A stretch of DNA of 64,000 bases from Natronorubrum aibiense. GTDB lineage: Archaea > Halobacteriota > Halobacteria > Halobacteriales > Natrialbaceae. Positions within the stretch are counted from its first letter, which is position 1, and every line of letters starts with the position of its first letter. Positions 24,200 to 33,710 of this stretch are shown piece after piece. The stretch covers positions 292,703-356,702 of the forward strand of contig NZ_CP045490.1 in assembly GCF_009392895.1 (NCBI RefSeq), read 5' to 3'. The position numbers and the translations under genes were made by a program. The notes under the pieces are model-generated. The model was not told the DNA's origin and ran no database searches. It was given only the letters and a program-made list of their open reading frames with translations.

Positions 24200-25930
24200 T
24201 TACTGATTGATCGGGTTCAACTGGCCTTGCTTGGGGAGCCAATGCGAGGGCCACTTGATACCGCGAGCGGAGTCCTCGGCCGGCGCGACGTCCCACTCGT
24301 CGCTGGTGAGCCATGACTGGTCTTGCTTCGCGACGATGCCGAGAATCGGGAGATTCTGGTTGTTGTGCCACGCGACCCGTGTTATCGTCTCGGAAACCTG
24401 AGCGTCGTCCTGCATCGTTGCAACGCTGCGAATCTCTTCGAACGGATTCAATGTCATCTCGCCCGAATCATCCATCGCCGGGACAGTATATTCGCCTTCC
24501 TCGAAATTGTGTCCGCCGTCGACGTCTGGGATGTTGAGTTGCCACCGAAGCGGGAAGTACGGGAACGACGAGCGAGCGCCACCGGGTAGCCAGTAGAACG
24601 CGCCCACCGCGAAATCGGAGTTGGTGTACGCACCGTAGAAGTCACCACTCGGTAGCGAGTTTATTTCGAAGTCGAAACCGAAGGAGTTCAGCTGATCGAC
24701 GACGGTGTTGGTTGCAGTCGTCCAGTCGGTCCACCCCGCCGGGGTCACGTAGCTTCCACCGAGAGTGTTCCCATCGCCGTCGCGCCACGTCCCGTCCGAC
24801 CTCGAGTAGCCGGCGTCACGGAGCAGTTCGGCAGCCGCCTCGGACTGTGTGGCATCCGGACCGTAACTTTCGAAACGGTCGTAGTCGTCACCGAGCCAAG
24901 TTTCTTGATCGGCCGGCGCAATGCCGGTGACTTTCGGAGCCGGATTCTTCGTGCGTGGTCCGGCGTTATCGGCAACCTGCTGACGGTTGATAACGTGTGC
25001 GACCGCCTGGCGAACATTTCGGTTGCCGAAGTCCTCGTCGTCGTGATTGAAGATGACTCCGTATCCCCAGTTCGCCGGAAGGGTGACCTCTTCGACATGG
25101 TCCGGGAAGCTCTCGACGATGGTCGGTGGCACAAACAGGCTCGAGACGACGTCGAGCTCGCCGCCCATCAACCCTTGCTGGAGTGCGGTGTTCTCCTGTC
25201 GGCTCAGAAGTTCGTATGTGTCGAAATCGATGGCGTCGGCGTTGTAGAAGTGCTCGTTGCGCGTAAGGGTCCAAGCTTGGTCGTTCTTGGATTCGAACGT
25301 GAATGGACCGTTGCCGTGAATATCGTCTTCCCACTCGAATTGCTGGATAGCTGATGCATCTTGGTCCAGAAACTCATTGTAAACAGGCTGATACCCATGA
25401 ATACGGAGATCGCCATTAGCAAGCGTATGCTTGATAATCTCCGGATTTGACGGGCGCGAGAGGTTGATGACGACCGTCTTGTCTGTCTCACCCTCTTCAA
25501 CGCTGTCGGTGAAGTCCCACAGCGTGGCATTGGTCTTTTCCATCAGCCTGAACTGCGTGATGACGTCGCCCGCCGTAACGTCGTCGCCGGTGTCCCACTT
25601 GAGGTCATCACGCAGCGTCAGCGTGACCGTCTCGTCTTCGAACGACCAGTCCTCTAGCCCGGCCAACTCAAACTCCTGTGTACTGAAGTTGTAAGCCGCA
25701 AAGCGCTCGAAGATGTGGTTGCCTGCGGTCCAGTCGTAATTCTGGGTCGCCATCGGGTTCAGGTGCATATTCGACGGGACCCCTTCGTTGGTGGCGCCCG
25801 TGAGAGTAGTGGCACTGGACGACTCGCCGCCGAGACACCCGGCGAGGGCTGCTGCTCCAGAAACGCCAGTTAGTTTGACTAGTTGCCGTCGGCTAATCAT
25901 ATCGCGATAGCCATCAGTAGTTCGTGACAT
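24200..25930 (-). CDS. ABC transporter substrate-binding lipoprotein, family 5 (oligopeptide/oligosaccharide type)
   Basis: This 576-residue solute-binding protein family 5 member has a Tat signal (SRRQLVK) and a lipobox (AALAGC). The mature part has family 5 traits: 'LTLRDDLKWDTGDDVTAGDV', 'PFTFESKNDQAWTLTRNEHF' and a long C-terminal lobe. Family 5 proteins bind peptides, nickel or, in archaea, cellobiose and other oligosaccharides. Start 25930 was chosen because a TATA element lies at 25958-25966. The open frame extends to 26008 but passes through that promoter. The surrounding beta-glucosidase and TrmB genes argue for a sugar ligand. Confidence 0.9.
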   Translation of the reverse strand: MSRTTDGYRDMISRRQLVKLTGVSGAAALAGCLGGESSSATTLTGATNEGVPSNMHLNPMATQNYDWTAGNHIFERFAAYNFSTQEFELAGLEDWSFEDETVTLTLRDDLKWDTGDDVTAGDVITQFRLMEKTNATLWDFTDSVEEGETDKTVVINLSRPSNPEIIKHTLANGDLRIHGYQPVYNEFLDQDASAIQQFEWEDDIHGNGPFTFESKNDQAWTLTRNEHFYNADAIDFDTYELLSRQENTALQQGLMGGELDVVSSLFVPPTIVESFPDHVEEVTLPANWGYGVIFNHDDEDFGNRNVRQAVAHVINRQQVADNAGPRTKNPAPKVTGIAPADQETWLGDDYDRFESYGPDATQSEAAAELLRDAGYSRSDGTWRDGDGNTLGGSYVTPAGWTDWTTATNTVVDQLNSFGFDFEINSLPSGDFYGAYTNSDFAVGAFYWLPGGARSSFPYFPLRWQLNIPDVDGGHNFEEGEYTVPAMDDSGEMTLNPFEEIRSVATMQDDAQVSETITRVAWHNNQNLPILGIVAKQDQSWLTSDEWDVAPAEDSARGIKWPSHWLPKQGQLNPINQ

Positions 25931-25957
25931 TGCGTACAACTCCACTGTAATTCTACC

Positions 25958-25966
25958 CATATTAAA
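25958..25966 (-). promoter_or_regulatory. TATA element of the oligosaccharide-type transporter operon
   Basis: TTTAATATG on the minus strand is centred about 32 bp before the ATG at 25930. It faces away from the beta-glucosidase promoter near 26138, so a shared regulator could control both from this 236-bp gap. Confidence 0.55.
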
Positions 25967-26133
25967 TGTTTTGGTATTGAGGAACAAACACACGCCCAAC
26001 TGTACCACACCAGCTATTGGTGAGTGATAACGTAAACTGGTCCGGAACGTCAGAGTGAGTCAGCGTCGTTGCCTTCCCTCGAGCAACTCTGCCCTCACCG
26101 CAAGTACAGAGTTTGGGATCACTATCATGCAAA

Positions 26134-26142
26134 AGTATAAAT
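26134..26142 (+). promoter_or_regulatory. TATA element of the beta-glucosidase gene
   Basis: AGTATAAAT is centred about 29 bp before the ATG at 26167, which predicts a leaderless transcript. Confidence 0.6.
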
Positions 26143-26166
26143 GCACATAGTTGAATCGTTCTCACG

Positions 26167-28398
26167 ATGCAGTCTAGCGATACGCAACCACTTTACAGAG
26201 ATTCGACTGTCTCGATCACGAAACGTGTTACCGACCTGCTCGATAGAATGACGCTCGAGGAGAAGGCCAGGCAACTTGTCGGGACGTGGGCGGGCCACCT
26301 CGAGGAGTTCAAAGATATCGACGACGTCGAAAAGGAAGTCACAGAACACAACGTCGGGGCCGTCGCATCGTTCGGATGGGGCGGGGCCATGGACATGCGA
26401 TTGGACGAGATCGTCGAGAACGTCAACCGACTTCAAGAAGCCGCGCTCTCGGAGACACGGCTCGGTATTCCCCTGTTGTTCAACGTCGACGCCGTCCACG
26501 GTCATGCCTACGTCGCCGAAGGGACAGCGTTCCCCAACGGTCTCGGCGCCGGAGCGACATGGGATGTCGACTTAATCGAGCAGGGTGCCAGCATCACAGC
26601 CACCGAGGTACGCCGGAGCGGCGCACACCAAAACTACTCGCCGACCTGTGACGTGGCCCGTGACCCACGGTGGGGACGCACGTTCGAAACGTTCGGCGAA
26701 AGTCCGTATCTCTGCGCGAAATTGGCGGCTGCGAAGGTTCGTGGCTATCAGGGCGACGGGATCGAGGACTCGTCGTCGGTCATTGCGACGGCGAAACATT
26801 TCCCGGCCTACAGCGAACCTGCGCGTGGCGAAGACGCCGCTCCAGTCGAAGTGTCAGAGTACCTGTTGCGAAACGTCTTCTTGCCGTCGTTTCTCGACGT
26901 CTTGGACGAGGACGTCGAGTCGGTGATGCCCTGTTACAACGCTGTCGACGGGGAACCCGCACACGGATCGCAGCGCTATCTGACAGAACTGCTCCGTGAA
27001 ACGTTGGATTTCGACGGCACCGTGGTCTCCGATTGGGGCGGCGTGAAGATGCTCGACGAAGATCACATGATAACTGCTGACCATCGCGACTCCGTCCGCC
27101 AGACCCGCAAAGCCGGTCTCGACATCGCGTCTGTCGATGCGATCGAACACGCCGATCATCTCGTCTCGCTCGTCGAGGACGGCGAAGTGGCCGAAGCCGT
27201 CGTCGACGACAGCGTCGAGCGTGTCCTCGAGCAGAAGTTCCGGTTGGGGCTCTTCGAGGACCCCTTCGTCGACCCGAACGAGGCACGTGACGTGGTCGGT
27301 GCCGACGCCCACCGCGAGGCATCCCTCGATGTGGCACGTGACGCGATGACGCTCCTGAAAAATGACGCCCTCCTGCCGCTTGACGAGGACTCGGACGTCC
27401 TCGTCGCCGGGCCAAACGCGGATAACGTAGTCCACCAGCTCGGTGGCTGGAGTGTTCCCGATCCCGAAGGCACCGACGTCGTGACGATCCGCGAGGGAAT
27501 CGAAGCAGCCACCTCCGGCAATGTCGTCTACGAACAGGGGTCGACAATGAATGACGCGCTCGATATAGATGCGGCCGTTGAGGCAGCCGAAGACGCGGAC
27601 ATCGCCGTCGTTGCTGTTGGCGAACCGTGGTATCTCCACGAGTTCGGCCCGACTGTCGACACCGGAACCGAACCCGATGAGTTCCCAAACCGACACACCC
27701 TCCATCTTCCGGACGCCCAGCGCGAGCTCGTGGAAGCGATCCACGAGACGGGGACACCCGTTGTTGGCGTGTTGATTACGGGCCGACCGCTCATCGTCGA
27801 CTGGATGGCCGAGCACGTGCCGGCGCTCCTCATGGCGTACTACCCGGGGACGATGGGTGGTCATGCGGTTGCCGAGACGCTCTTCGGCGAGAACGACCCC
27901 AGCGGCCGATTGCCAATCTCGATTCCGAAATCCGAGGGGCACCTGCAGACACGGTTCAATCACTTTCCACACCCCACACCTATCGGGCAGGAAGAACACC
28001 CCTCGTCGTACGATCCACTGTTCGAGTTCGGCCACGGACTCAGTTACACCGACTTCGAGTACGGCAATGTGAGCATGGCCGAGTCTACCATCGGACCACA
28101 CGACACGACGACGGTTCGAGTGCCGGTCGAAAATGTCGGCGACCGAGCGGGAAGCGACGTTGTACAGGTGTACGTCACTGACCACGCGAGTTCGCGTATC
28201 ACGCCGGTCCGTGAGCTCCGTGGTTTCGAGCGGGTCTCGCTCGACAGCGGCCAGCGAGTGACGGTCGAAATCGAGGTCGACGCGGCCGAACTGGGTCGAG
28301 TGGACGACAACGGCGTCAGACAGACAGAGCCCGGGGAATACTCGGTACACGTCGGGAACCAGACAGTCGGACTCACTATCGAGACAAGCTACGACTGA
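26167..28398 (+). CDS. Glycoside hydrolase family 3 beta-glucosidase
   Basis: This 743-residue GH3 enzyme would release terminal beta-linked glucose (or xylose) from oligosaccharides. The N-terminal barrel contains 'GIPLLFNVDAVHG', the KHF motif (210-212) and the nucleophile Asp289 in VVSDWGGV. The alpha/beta sandwich domain follows with 'TLLKNDALLPL' and 'TGRPLIVDWMAEHVPALLMA'. A C-terminal fibronectin III-like domain begins at about residue 650. There is no signal peptide, so it acts in the cytoplasm on imported sugars. It is divergent from the ABC operon, and its last 10 bp overlap the convergent TrmB gene. Confidence 0.95.
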   Translation: MQSSDTQPLYRDSTVSITKRVTDLLDRMTLEEKARQLVGTWAGHLEEFKDIDDVEKEVTEHNVGAVASFGWGGAMDMRLDEIVENVNRLQEAALSETRLGIPLLFNVDAVHGHAYVAEGTAFPNGLGAGATWDVDLIEQGASITATEVRRSGAHQNYSPTCDVARDPRWGRTFETFGESPYLCAKLAAAKVRGYQGDGIEDSSSVIATAKHFPAYSEPARGEDAAPVEVSEYLLRNVFLPSFLDVLDEDVESVMPCYNAVDGEPAHGSQRYLTELLRETLDFDGTVVSDWGGVKMLDEDHMITADHRDSVRQTRKAGLDIASVDAIEHADHLVSLVEDGEVAEAVVDDSVERVLEQKFRLGLFEDPFVDPNEARDVVGADAHREASLDVARDAMTLLKNDALLPLDEDSDVLVAGPNADNVVHQLGGWSVPDPEGTDVVTIREGIEAATSGNVVYEQGSTMNDALDIDAAVEAAEDADIAVVAVGEPWYLHEFGPTVDTGTEPDEFPNRHTLHLPDAQRELVEAIHETGTPVVGVLITGRPLIVDWMAEHVPALLMAYYPGTMGGHAVAETLFGENDPSGRLPISIPKSEGHLQTRFNHFPHPTPIGQEEHPSSYDPLFEFGHGLSYTDFEYGNVSMAESTIGPHDTTTVRVPVENVGDRAGSDVVQVYVTDHASSRITPVRELRGFERVSLDSGQRVTVEIEVDAAELGRVDDNGVRQTEPGEYSVHVGNQTVGLTIETSYD

Positions 28399-29471
28399 CC
28401 GACGCCGTCGAGCGAGATCGCCTCTACCGTGATTTTCTGTGCTTCGATATCCTCGAACACTGCTCCCCAGCCACCGACAGTGAGTATCTCGTCGCCAGTA
28501 TCGATCCTCACCACCGCGTAGGTCGAGAGCTGTTCGAGCGATGGTGAGTCGTCAGCGATTACGTCAGGATAGTAGATGTCCGTGACTGTCCCCGTGACTG
28601 TTCGGAACTCATCGGCCGCCACGTCGATGCCTGAGATGGTTACAGCGATAGTCCCACCGTCGTGGTGCAGCGAGGAGATGTCTCTGATAAATTCCTTGAG
28701 GCTAATATACGACTTCGGGAGTTCCTGACTTGGTTCCAACGGTTCCCACGAGTACCAGAGGCAGGTTTGATAGTACCAGTGGTTGATAAACGAGAGGATA
28801 TTGTCATTGATCAGGATACCGTAGCTCTCTGTGGACCGCGAGTTCGGCGCGAAATACGTTCGACTCCGGTCGAGCACGGCGATGAACGGGCCGGGAATCT
28901 TGACGATTCGCACTTCGAGGTTTGGCTTTGAAAGGTCCCACGCGTTACTTCGCTCGGTCAGACCGGATTCATAATAGATGGCGATATGGACGATAACACC
29001 CCGTTCAGCAGCCGAGTAGAGGGCTGCCCGTAGCGATTCGAACTGATCGGCAGTCAGCGCGATTTCAACGGCAATGTCGGTTTCTCGAATCTGCGTTCGA
29101 ACGTGTTCAAGGACCGTATCAGCGTGCTTGACCACGCCCACCCGGTGGTCGTTGAGATCCGGTTGCTCCCAGCGGTCTTCGAGTTCCTCGGCAGCATCAG
29201 TAAACAGTTCGCCCCGTTCGCGCAAGTGAGTAAGGATGTCGACGGGATCTGCAGGCTCTGCATGTAATCGATCCTGATCGATCGTGTTGACGAACCCTTT
29301 CGACTCCAGTGACCGGAGCGTATCGTACACCTGTGACTTCGGGACGTCGGACTTCTTTGCGACATCAACAGCCGGGAGGCGACCGTAGTTGATCAGCGCT
29401 AGATACGTTTCGGCCTCGTAGGCGGTGAGATCGGCGTTTTCTAACGCCTGTCTGAGCGTCTCGTGGTCCAT
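28389..29471 (-). CDS. TrmB-family sugar-responsive transcriptional regulator
   Basis: This 360-residue TrmB protein has an N-terminal winged helix (residues 1-80, 'LTAYEAETYLALINYG' and 'VPKSQVYDTLRSLESKGFV'), a linker, a phospholipase D-like effector domain and a C-terminal beta domain, the full-length sugar-binding architecture. TrmB proteins bind glucose, maltose, trehalose or related sugars and repress or activate transporter and glycosidase genes. Its position beside the GH3 enzyme and the ABC operon makes it the likely regulator of both. A CTTTCATACT element at about 29491-29500 (minus strand) may be its promoter. Confidence 0.92.
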   Translation of the reverse strand: MDHETLRQALENADLTAYEAETYLALINYGRLPAVDVAKKSDVPKSQVYDTLRSLESKGFVNTIDQDRLHAEPADPVDILTHLRERGELFTDAAEELEDRWEQPDLNDHRVGVVKHADTVLEHVRTQIRETDIAVEIALTADQFESLRAALYSAAERGVIVHIAIYYESGLTERSNAWDLSKPNLEVRIVKIPGPFIAVLDRSRTYFAPNSRSTESYGILINDNILSFINHWYYQTCLWYSWEPLEPSQELPKSYISLKEFIRDISSLHHDGGTIAVTISGIDVAADEFRTVTGTVTDIYYPDVIADDSPSLEQLSTYAVVRIDTGDEILTVGGWGAVFEDIEAQKITVEAISLDGVGQS

Positions 29472-29934
29472 AGGCGATAACTCGCGGCCAAGTATGAAAG
29501 GTTACTGCATCCGCGTATGCTGTTAATCACTATTCCGTAAATTCATATTCACCAACCATTCTGCATAGAGTTATGTTATTTGTCTATTAGCAGATTCGAT
29601 GTATAACAACGCTATACCGCATCTAGAACCAACCATTTCGAGAATTGAAATTCAATATTCCTCGATCTATAATGTGATGAACAAATCCGATATTGGTGTG
29701 TAAGAACTGTATTAATATACTATCTTAAACTTCAATTTGTATCTCGTAACGATCCACCTGCGCTGTGCTGTCGGTTGCTTCTGGGCGAGCGTCGGTCACA
29801 ACACCGTTTGAAACACATCCCTTCGGAGCCACCTCTGTTGAGTTGGACTGTTATACACCTGTTTTGATAGCGCCACCTGCAACGAAGGGTCACTAGATAC
29901 GGGGGGAATAGAATCGATAGAGGAGCAGGTATTC
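29472..29934. other. AT-rich intergenic region, no gene seen
   Basis: About 460 bases between the TrmB gene and the IS66 fragment are locally AT-rich, without a plausible coding frame or recognisable repeat. Confidence 0.35.
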
Positions 29935-30302
29935 AGCTGTGCCTCGTCGAATCCCAGTGCAAATCGCTCGTTGAGCGGTCAGTTGACGACGAATCAGTGG
30001 CAACACTTCCCAGGAAGATCAAAGGCGGAATCGACCACTGGCTCACCTTCATCGGTGAGCCAGCGGTCGCCCCGACGAACAATGCAGCTGAGAACGCACT
30101 TCGTGAACCAGTCGTTCTCTGGAAAATCATCGGAACACTTCGTAACGATCGAGGTATGTTCGTTCACGAGACGATCTTGTCCCTGCTGGCGATATGGCGC
30201 CAGCAGGGACGCAATCCCTACGAAGAACTTCGCCGAGTCGTCAGCAATAATGAGAGGATCTCACGGGCTCACGCTGTGCCGGCTGTCGAGACTTCGGGGT
30301 AA
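29935..30302 (+). pseudogene. IS66-family transposase, C-terminal fragment
   Basis: The plus frame encodes the characteristic end of an IS66-type transposase: 'QCKSLVERSVDDESVATL', 'PTNNAAENALREPVVLWK', 'GTLRNDRG' and 'LLAIWRQQGRNPYEELRRV', ending at the stop at 30302. The DDE catalytic core and the accessory IS66 genes are absent, and no start codon precedes the homologous part (29997 is only an internal GTG). This is a truncated relic. An inverted repeat, CTGGCGATATGGCGCCAG, occurs at about 30187-30204. Confidence 0.8.
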
Positions 30303-30868
30303 ACTCATACCCTATGGAAACGTCTTCACTCACGTGTTGTTCTATATCGGTCGTTCAAATGACCCGCTGTTTCGTATTGGACCGTTCGGTGCTGTCTATA
30401 CATTCGTATGAGTGTAAAATACACGGCTATATATCATGACAGAGTCTTCGGACCGATGCTGATGGTTGTGTGGCCAACCGTATTCTATGTATCATAGATT
30501 AGAGTGTACCCTGTTCGGGGTAACGTCAACCACTTCTCGAGTCGCCAAAAATTCATACTTGTCCATCACAAATACAAATATATGAGAAAATAATAGAAAG
30601 TGGTTGGCTACATCTTCGAAACTGTTCTCTCACCGTATTCGTGGATCAGAACAGTCCGCTGTCTGTGTGATCGCCCCTTACAGGGTTACTTGGACCGGTC
30701 TAAGAGTTATTATACGATACATGGAATTGGCTTAAGGGAACGTTCAACCATATTCTTTTTCATTAGTTATGAAAAGCCGTATATCTTCAATTCACGGAAT
30801 GGTGTTTCTATGGGTGAGCTGCTGGTTCTATAATACATAGATTTAGGTGAATAGTCGATAAGAAATGA
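30303..30868. other. AT-rich intergenic region with IclR promoter
   Basis: No gene is seen. Near the end, GTTCTATAATACATAG (30825-30840) contains a TATA-like element about 39 bp upstream of the IclR ATG. The rest is probably debris flanking the IS66 fragment. Confidence 0.4.
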
Positions 30869-31639
30869 ATGATGACAGATGAAAGCCAGCTGTTGACGAC
30901 GACGGACACATCGTTGACGGTAATCGAAACGATTCAGGAACTTGACGGGGCGACGCCTGCAGAACTCGCAGCGACGACAGAACTGTCCAAGAGCACCGTC
31001 TACAAACATCTCTATACACTTTCACAACACGGCTACGTTATCTCCGACGGCAATGAATACCGACTCGGGACGCGATTCTATCACATTGGAATGTATGTTC
31101 GGAACCGCAGCAAGGTGTACGAGCTGGCGGGAAAGTACGTTATCGAACTCGCTGAACAGTCAAACGAGGAATCCGATTTCGGGATTGAGGAGAACGGCCG
31201 CATCGTGACATTGTTCGATTCGGTCGGCAGTTCCGCCAAGCCAAGTTCTCGTCTTAACAACTATGAGTACATGCACACTACAGCGATTGGGAAAGCTATT
31301 CTCGCCCGGTTGCCGGAGTCCCGCGTCAACGAGATCGTTGACCGGTGGGGGCTCCCAGAACTTACCGAGGAGACGATCACGTCGCGGTCGGAACTCAAAG
31401 CTGAACTTGACCGCATTCGGGAACGGGGTTATGCAATCAACGATCAAGAGTCGATACCGGGTAAGCGCGTCGCCGGTGTCATCGCCAAGGACCCTGACGG
31501 AAACATTATCGGGGGATTCACCATTTCCGGCCCAGCTTATCGGATTGAAGACACCGACCTCCATCAAGAATTCCCCGATATTCTGCAGCGAGTCGTGCCA
31601 GACTTCGAGAGGGAACTAGTCTCACAGGGGCTCCTGTAA
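30869..31639 (+). CDS. IclR-family transcriptional regulator
   Basis: This 256-residue protein has a winged helix-turn-helix at residues 10-65 ('TPAELAATTELSKSTVYKHL') and an IclR effector domain ('TTAIGKAILARLPESRV', 'RERGYAINDQESIPGKRVAGV'). It is the same class as the gene at 5895, but its effector domain contains a shorter ligand loop. It is followed by an NhaC-type transporter and an asparaginase on the same strand, which it probably controls (inference). The start could be either of two adjacent ATGs (30869 or 30872). Confidence 0.92.
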   Translation: MMTDESQLLTTTDTSLTVIETIQELDGATPAELAATTELSKSTVYKHLYTLSQHGYVISDGNEYRLGTRFYHIGMYVRNRSKVYELAGKYVIELAEQSNEESDFGIEENGRIVTLFDSVGSSAKPSSRLNNYEYMHTTAIGKAILARLPESRVNEIVDRWGLPELTEETITSRSELKAELDRIRERGYAINDQESIPGKRVAGVIAKDPDGNIIGGFTISGPAYRIEDTDLHQEFPDILQRVVPDFERELVSQGLL

Positions 31640-31805
31640 CCGACCTCGAGATCGACCGAATACCGATAATCAATCCTTTGATATGCCTGTAATCGAGACT
31701 TGAATTTCGTACGTATCGGTCTTTCTGGCATCGATGGTTAAACATCCTACAGAGAATAGCGCTTCCTGTATCCATCTGATCGCTTTCCCGACATTCATTC
31801 AAAAG

Positions 31806-31813
31806 ATTAAAAT
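31806..31813 (+). promoter_or_regulatory. TATA element of the NhaC-type transporter gene
   Basis: ATTAAAAT is centred about 29 bp before the ATG at 31839. This favours that start over the GTG at 31833. Confidence 0.55.
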
Positions 31814-31838
31814 AGTGTAGCCTACACGTTGAGTGTGT

Positions 31839-33608
31839 ATGTCATACGAATCGCTTCCGGTTGCAGCATTGGCACTGGCACCGCCGCTTCTCGCAATTTC
31901 ACTCGCGATGTATACGCGGCAAGTGCTCGTGTCGCTGTTCGCCGGGGTATGGATCGGTGCGTTGATGATCGCCGACTGGAATCCGATCGCAGCAACAGCG
32001 TTGTCAATGGACTGGATCGTCGAAGTCGTCAGATCACCATTTGACACCAAGTTTCTGATCTTGATTATGTTCATGGGCGCTGGTGCCGCGTTCATTTACA
32101 AATCAGGCGGAATCATCGCGCTCCAGAACTGGATCGGCCATCGGGTGAACACGGCACGGGACTCGCAGATCCTAACATGGCTCATTGGGATTTTCATTTT
32201 CTTCGACTCGTATACGAGTACAATCGTGACGGGCAACGCGACTCGAGAACTCTCCGAAGAGAACAACACATCTCGAGAGATGCACGCCTACGTGCTAGAT
32301 TCGACGACCTCACCGGTGACGACGTTCGGTCCGGTATCGAACTGGATCGGATACCAGGTCTCGATGATTATCGTCGGCTTCGAGGCTGCGCAGTTTACCG
32401 CTGAGGAAGTCGGGATCACCGCGTTTGGGCTCTTCCTCCAGAGTATTCCGTGGAATATCTACTGTTTCCTAGCGTTCTTTATGGTTGGGTTTATTTCGAT
32501 CACTCAGCGGTTCTATGGCCCTATGTTGGATGCCGAGTGGCGATCGCGAGCCGAAAAGAAGACCCACCGCGACGACGCGACGCCGCTGTCCGATATCACA
32601 ACCGACGTCGGCGAACCAAGCGAAAAGAACCCTACCTTAATCAACTTCTTCGCTCCGATTCTAACACTGTTGATCGTGGGTATCGTCTCGATGTGGTGGC
32701 TTGGCGGCGGTCACCAGCCAGGTGTTGACGTCGCAACCGCGTTCCAAGAGACCGACGTCGCACTCGGTCTCTTGTACGGCTCGTTCGCGTTCATGGCCGT
32801 CGGGATGCTCGGTGCGGTTGGCTTCGGGACGATGGATTTAGAGGAAGCCAGCGACACCGTAATCAACGGGTTCAAGACGATGATGATCGCAGCTGCGATC
32901 ATCGTCCTCGCCTGGAGCATCGGTCACGCCGCCGAACAGGTTGGGACAGCGGAGTATATCGTCGACATGATGGTCAACAGTGGCGTTCCCGGTTCGTTCC
33001 TACCGCTCATAATCTTCGTGGCTGCAATGTTCATCGCGTTCACTACAGGAACGTCCTGGGGCACTATGGCAATCCTAACCCCGCTTGCGATTCCGCTGGG
33101 ATACGAACTGGTCGGTCTGTCGATCCTCCCAGTTCTGATGGGCGTCCTGTTCGGCGGCGCGATCTGGGGCGATCACGTCTCGCCGATTAGTGACACTACA
33201 GTCATGTCGTCAATCTTTGCTGGGTCCGACCACATTGACCACGTGAACACCCAGGTACCGTTTGCGATGACTGCAGCCGGCGTGACGGTTATTGCACTGC
33301 TTCTGTACGCGGTTGGACTTACCTCTGTGATGGTGTTGCTCCCACTGTCTGTCGTTCTCACCGCCATCGTTATTATCGCGCTGAACAAGTTCGACGCGCG
33401 CCGCAAGAACCTCCCAGAAATCATGCCGACGGCCGAAGCCATCGACAACGGCAAGGTCAACGTAGAAGGGATCGAAAACGGGGAGCGCTCCGCCGCGACA
33501 CGTGGCAACGGGACGTATGACTACCTCGCGTCGATTCCACTCACTGCGGTTGGCATCGTCGCCGCATACCTCTGTTTGGTATTCGCGTTCGTGACCTTCG
33601 GGTTCTGA
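31839..33608 (+). CDS. NhaC-family Na+/H+ antiporter-like transporter
   Basis: This 589-residue membrane protein has about twelve helices and the NhaC signatures 'FFDSYTSTIVTGNATRELSE' and 'TGTSWGTMAILTPLAIPLGY', followed by 'GAIWGDHVSPISDTTVMSS'. Members exchange Na+ for H+ or couple Na+ to organic solutes such as malate/lactate. Because a regulator lies before it and an asparaginase after it, it may move an amino acid or dicarboxylate rather than only Na+ (inference). A polar loop of about 40 residues lies near the middle, and a second polar segment precedes the last helix. Confidence 0.9.
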   Translation: MSYESLPVAALALAPPLLAISLAMYTRQVLVSLFAGVWIGALMIADWNPIAATALSMDWIVEVVRSPFDTKFLILIMFMGAGAAFIYKSGGIIALQNWIGHRVNTARDSQILTWLIGIFIFFDSYTSTIVTGNATRELSEENNTSREMHAYVLDSTTSPVTTFGPVSNWIGYQVSMIIVGFEAAQFTAEEVGITAFGLFLQSIPWNIYCFLAFFMVGFISITQRFYGPMLDAEWRSRAEKKTHRDDATPLSDITTDVGEPSEKNPTLINFFAPILTLLIVGIVSMWWLGGGHQPGVDVATAFQETDVALGLLYGSFAFMAVGMLGAVGFGTMDLEEASDTVINGFKTMMIAAAIIVLAWSIGHAAEQVGTAEYIVDMMVNSGVPGSFLPLIIFVAAMFIAFTTGTSWGTMAILTPLAIPLGYELVGLSILPVLMGVLFGGAIWGDHVSPISDTTVMSSIFAGSDHIDHVNTQVPFAMTAAGVTVIALLLYAVGLTSVMVLLPLSVVLTAIVIIALNKFDARRKNLPEIMPTAEAIDNGKVNVEGIENGERSAATRGNGTYDYLASIPLTAVGIVAAYLCLVFAFVTFGF

Positions 33609-33681
33609 CGCGTCGTCCCCGTTTCTTCTCTCTCAACTTCATTCGGATCCATCTGGAGCAGAGTGCGAGCGATCACAAACG

Positions 33682-33690
33682 GTATACATA
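33682..33690 (+). promoter_or_regulatory. TATA element of the asparaginase gene
   Basis: GTATACATA is centred about 25 bp before the ATG at 33711. This supports that start over the in-frame upstream codon at 33663 and a separate promoter from the transporter gene. Confidence 0.6.
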
Positions 33691-33710
33691 TCCTCCGTAC
33701 AGTATCGTAT

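Noticed and set aside
26780..28350. Very long open frames on the minus strand opposite the beta-glucosidase (up to 498 codons).
   Set aside because: They mirror the codon structure of the GH3 gene, have no recognisable domains and are rich in Arg, which is typical of shadow frames in GC-rich haloarchaeal DNA.
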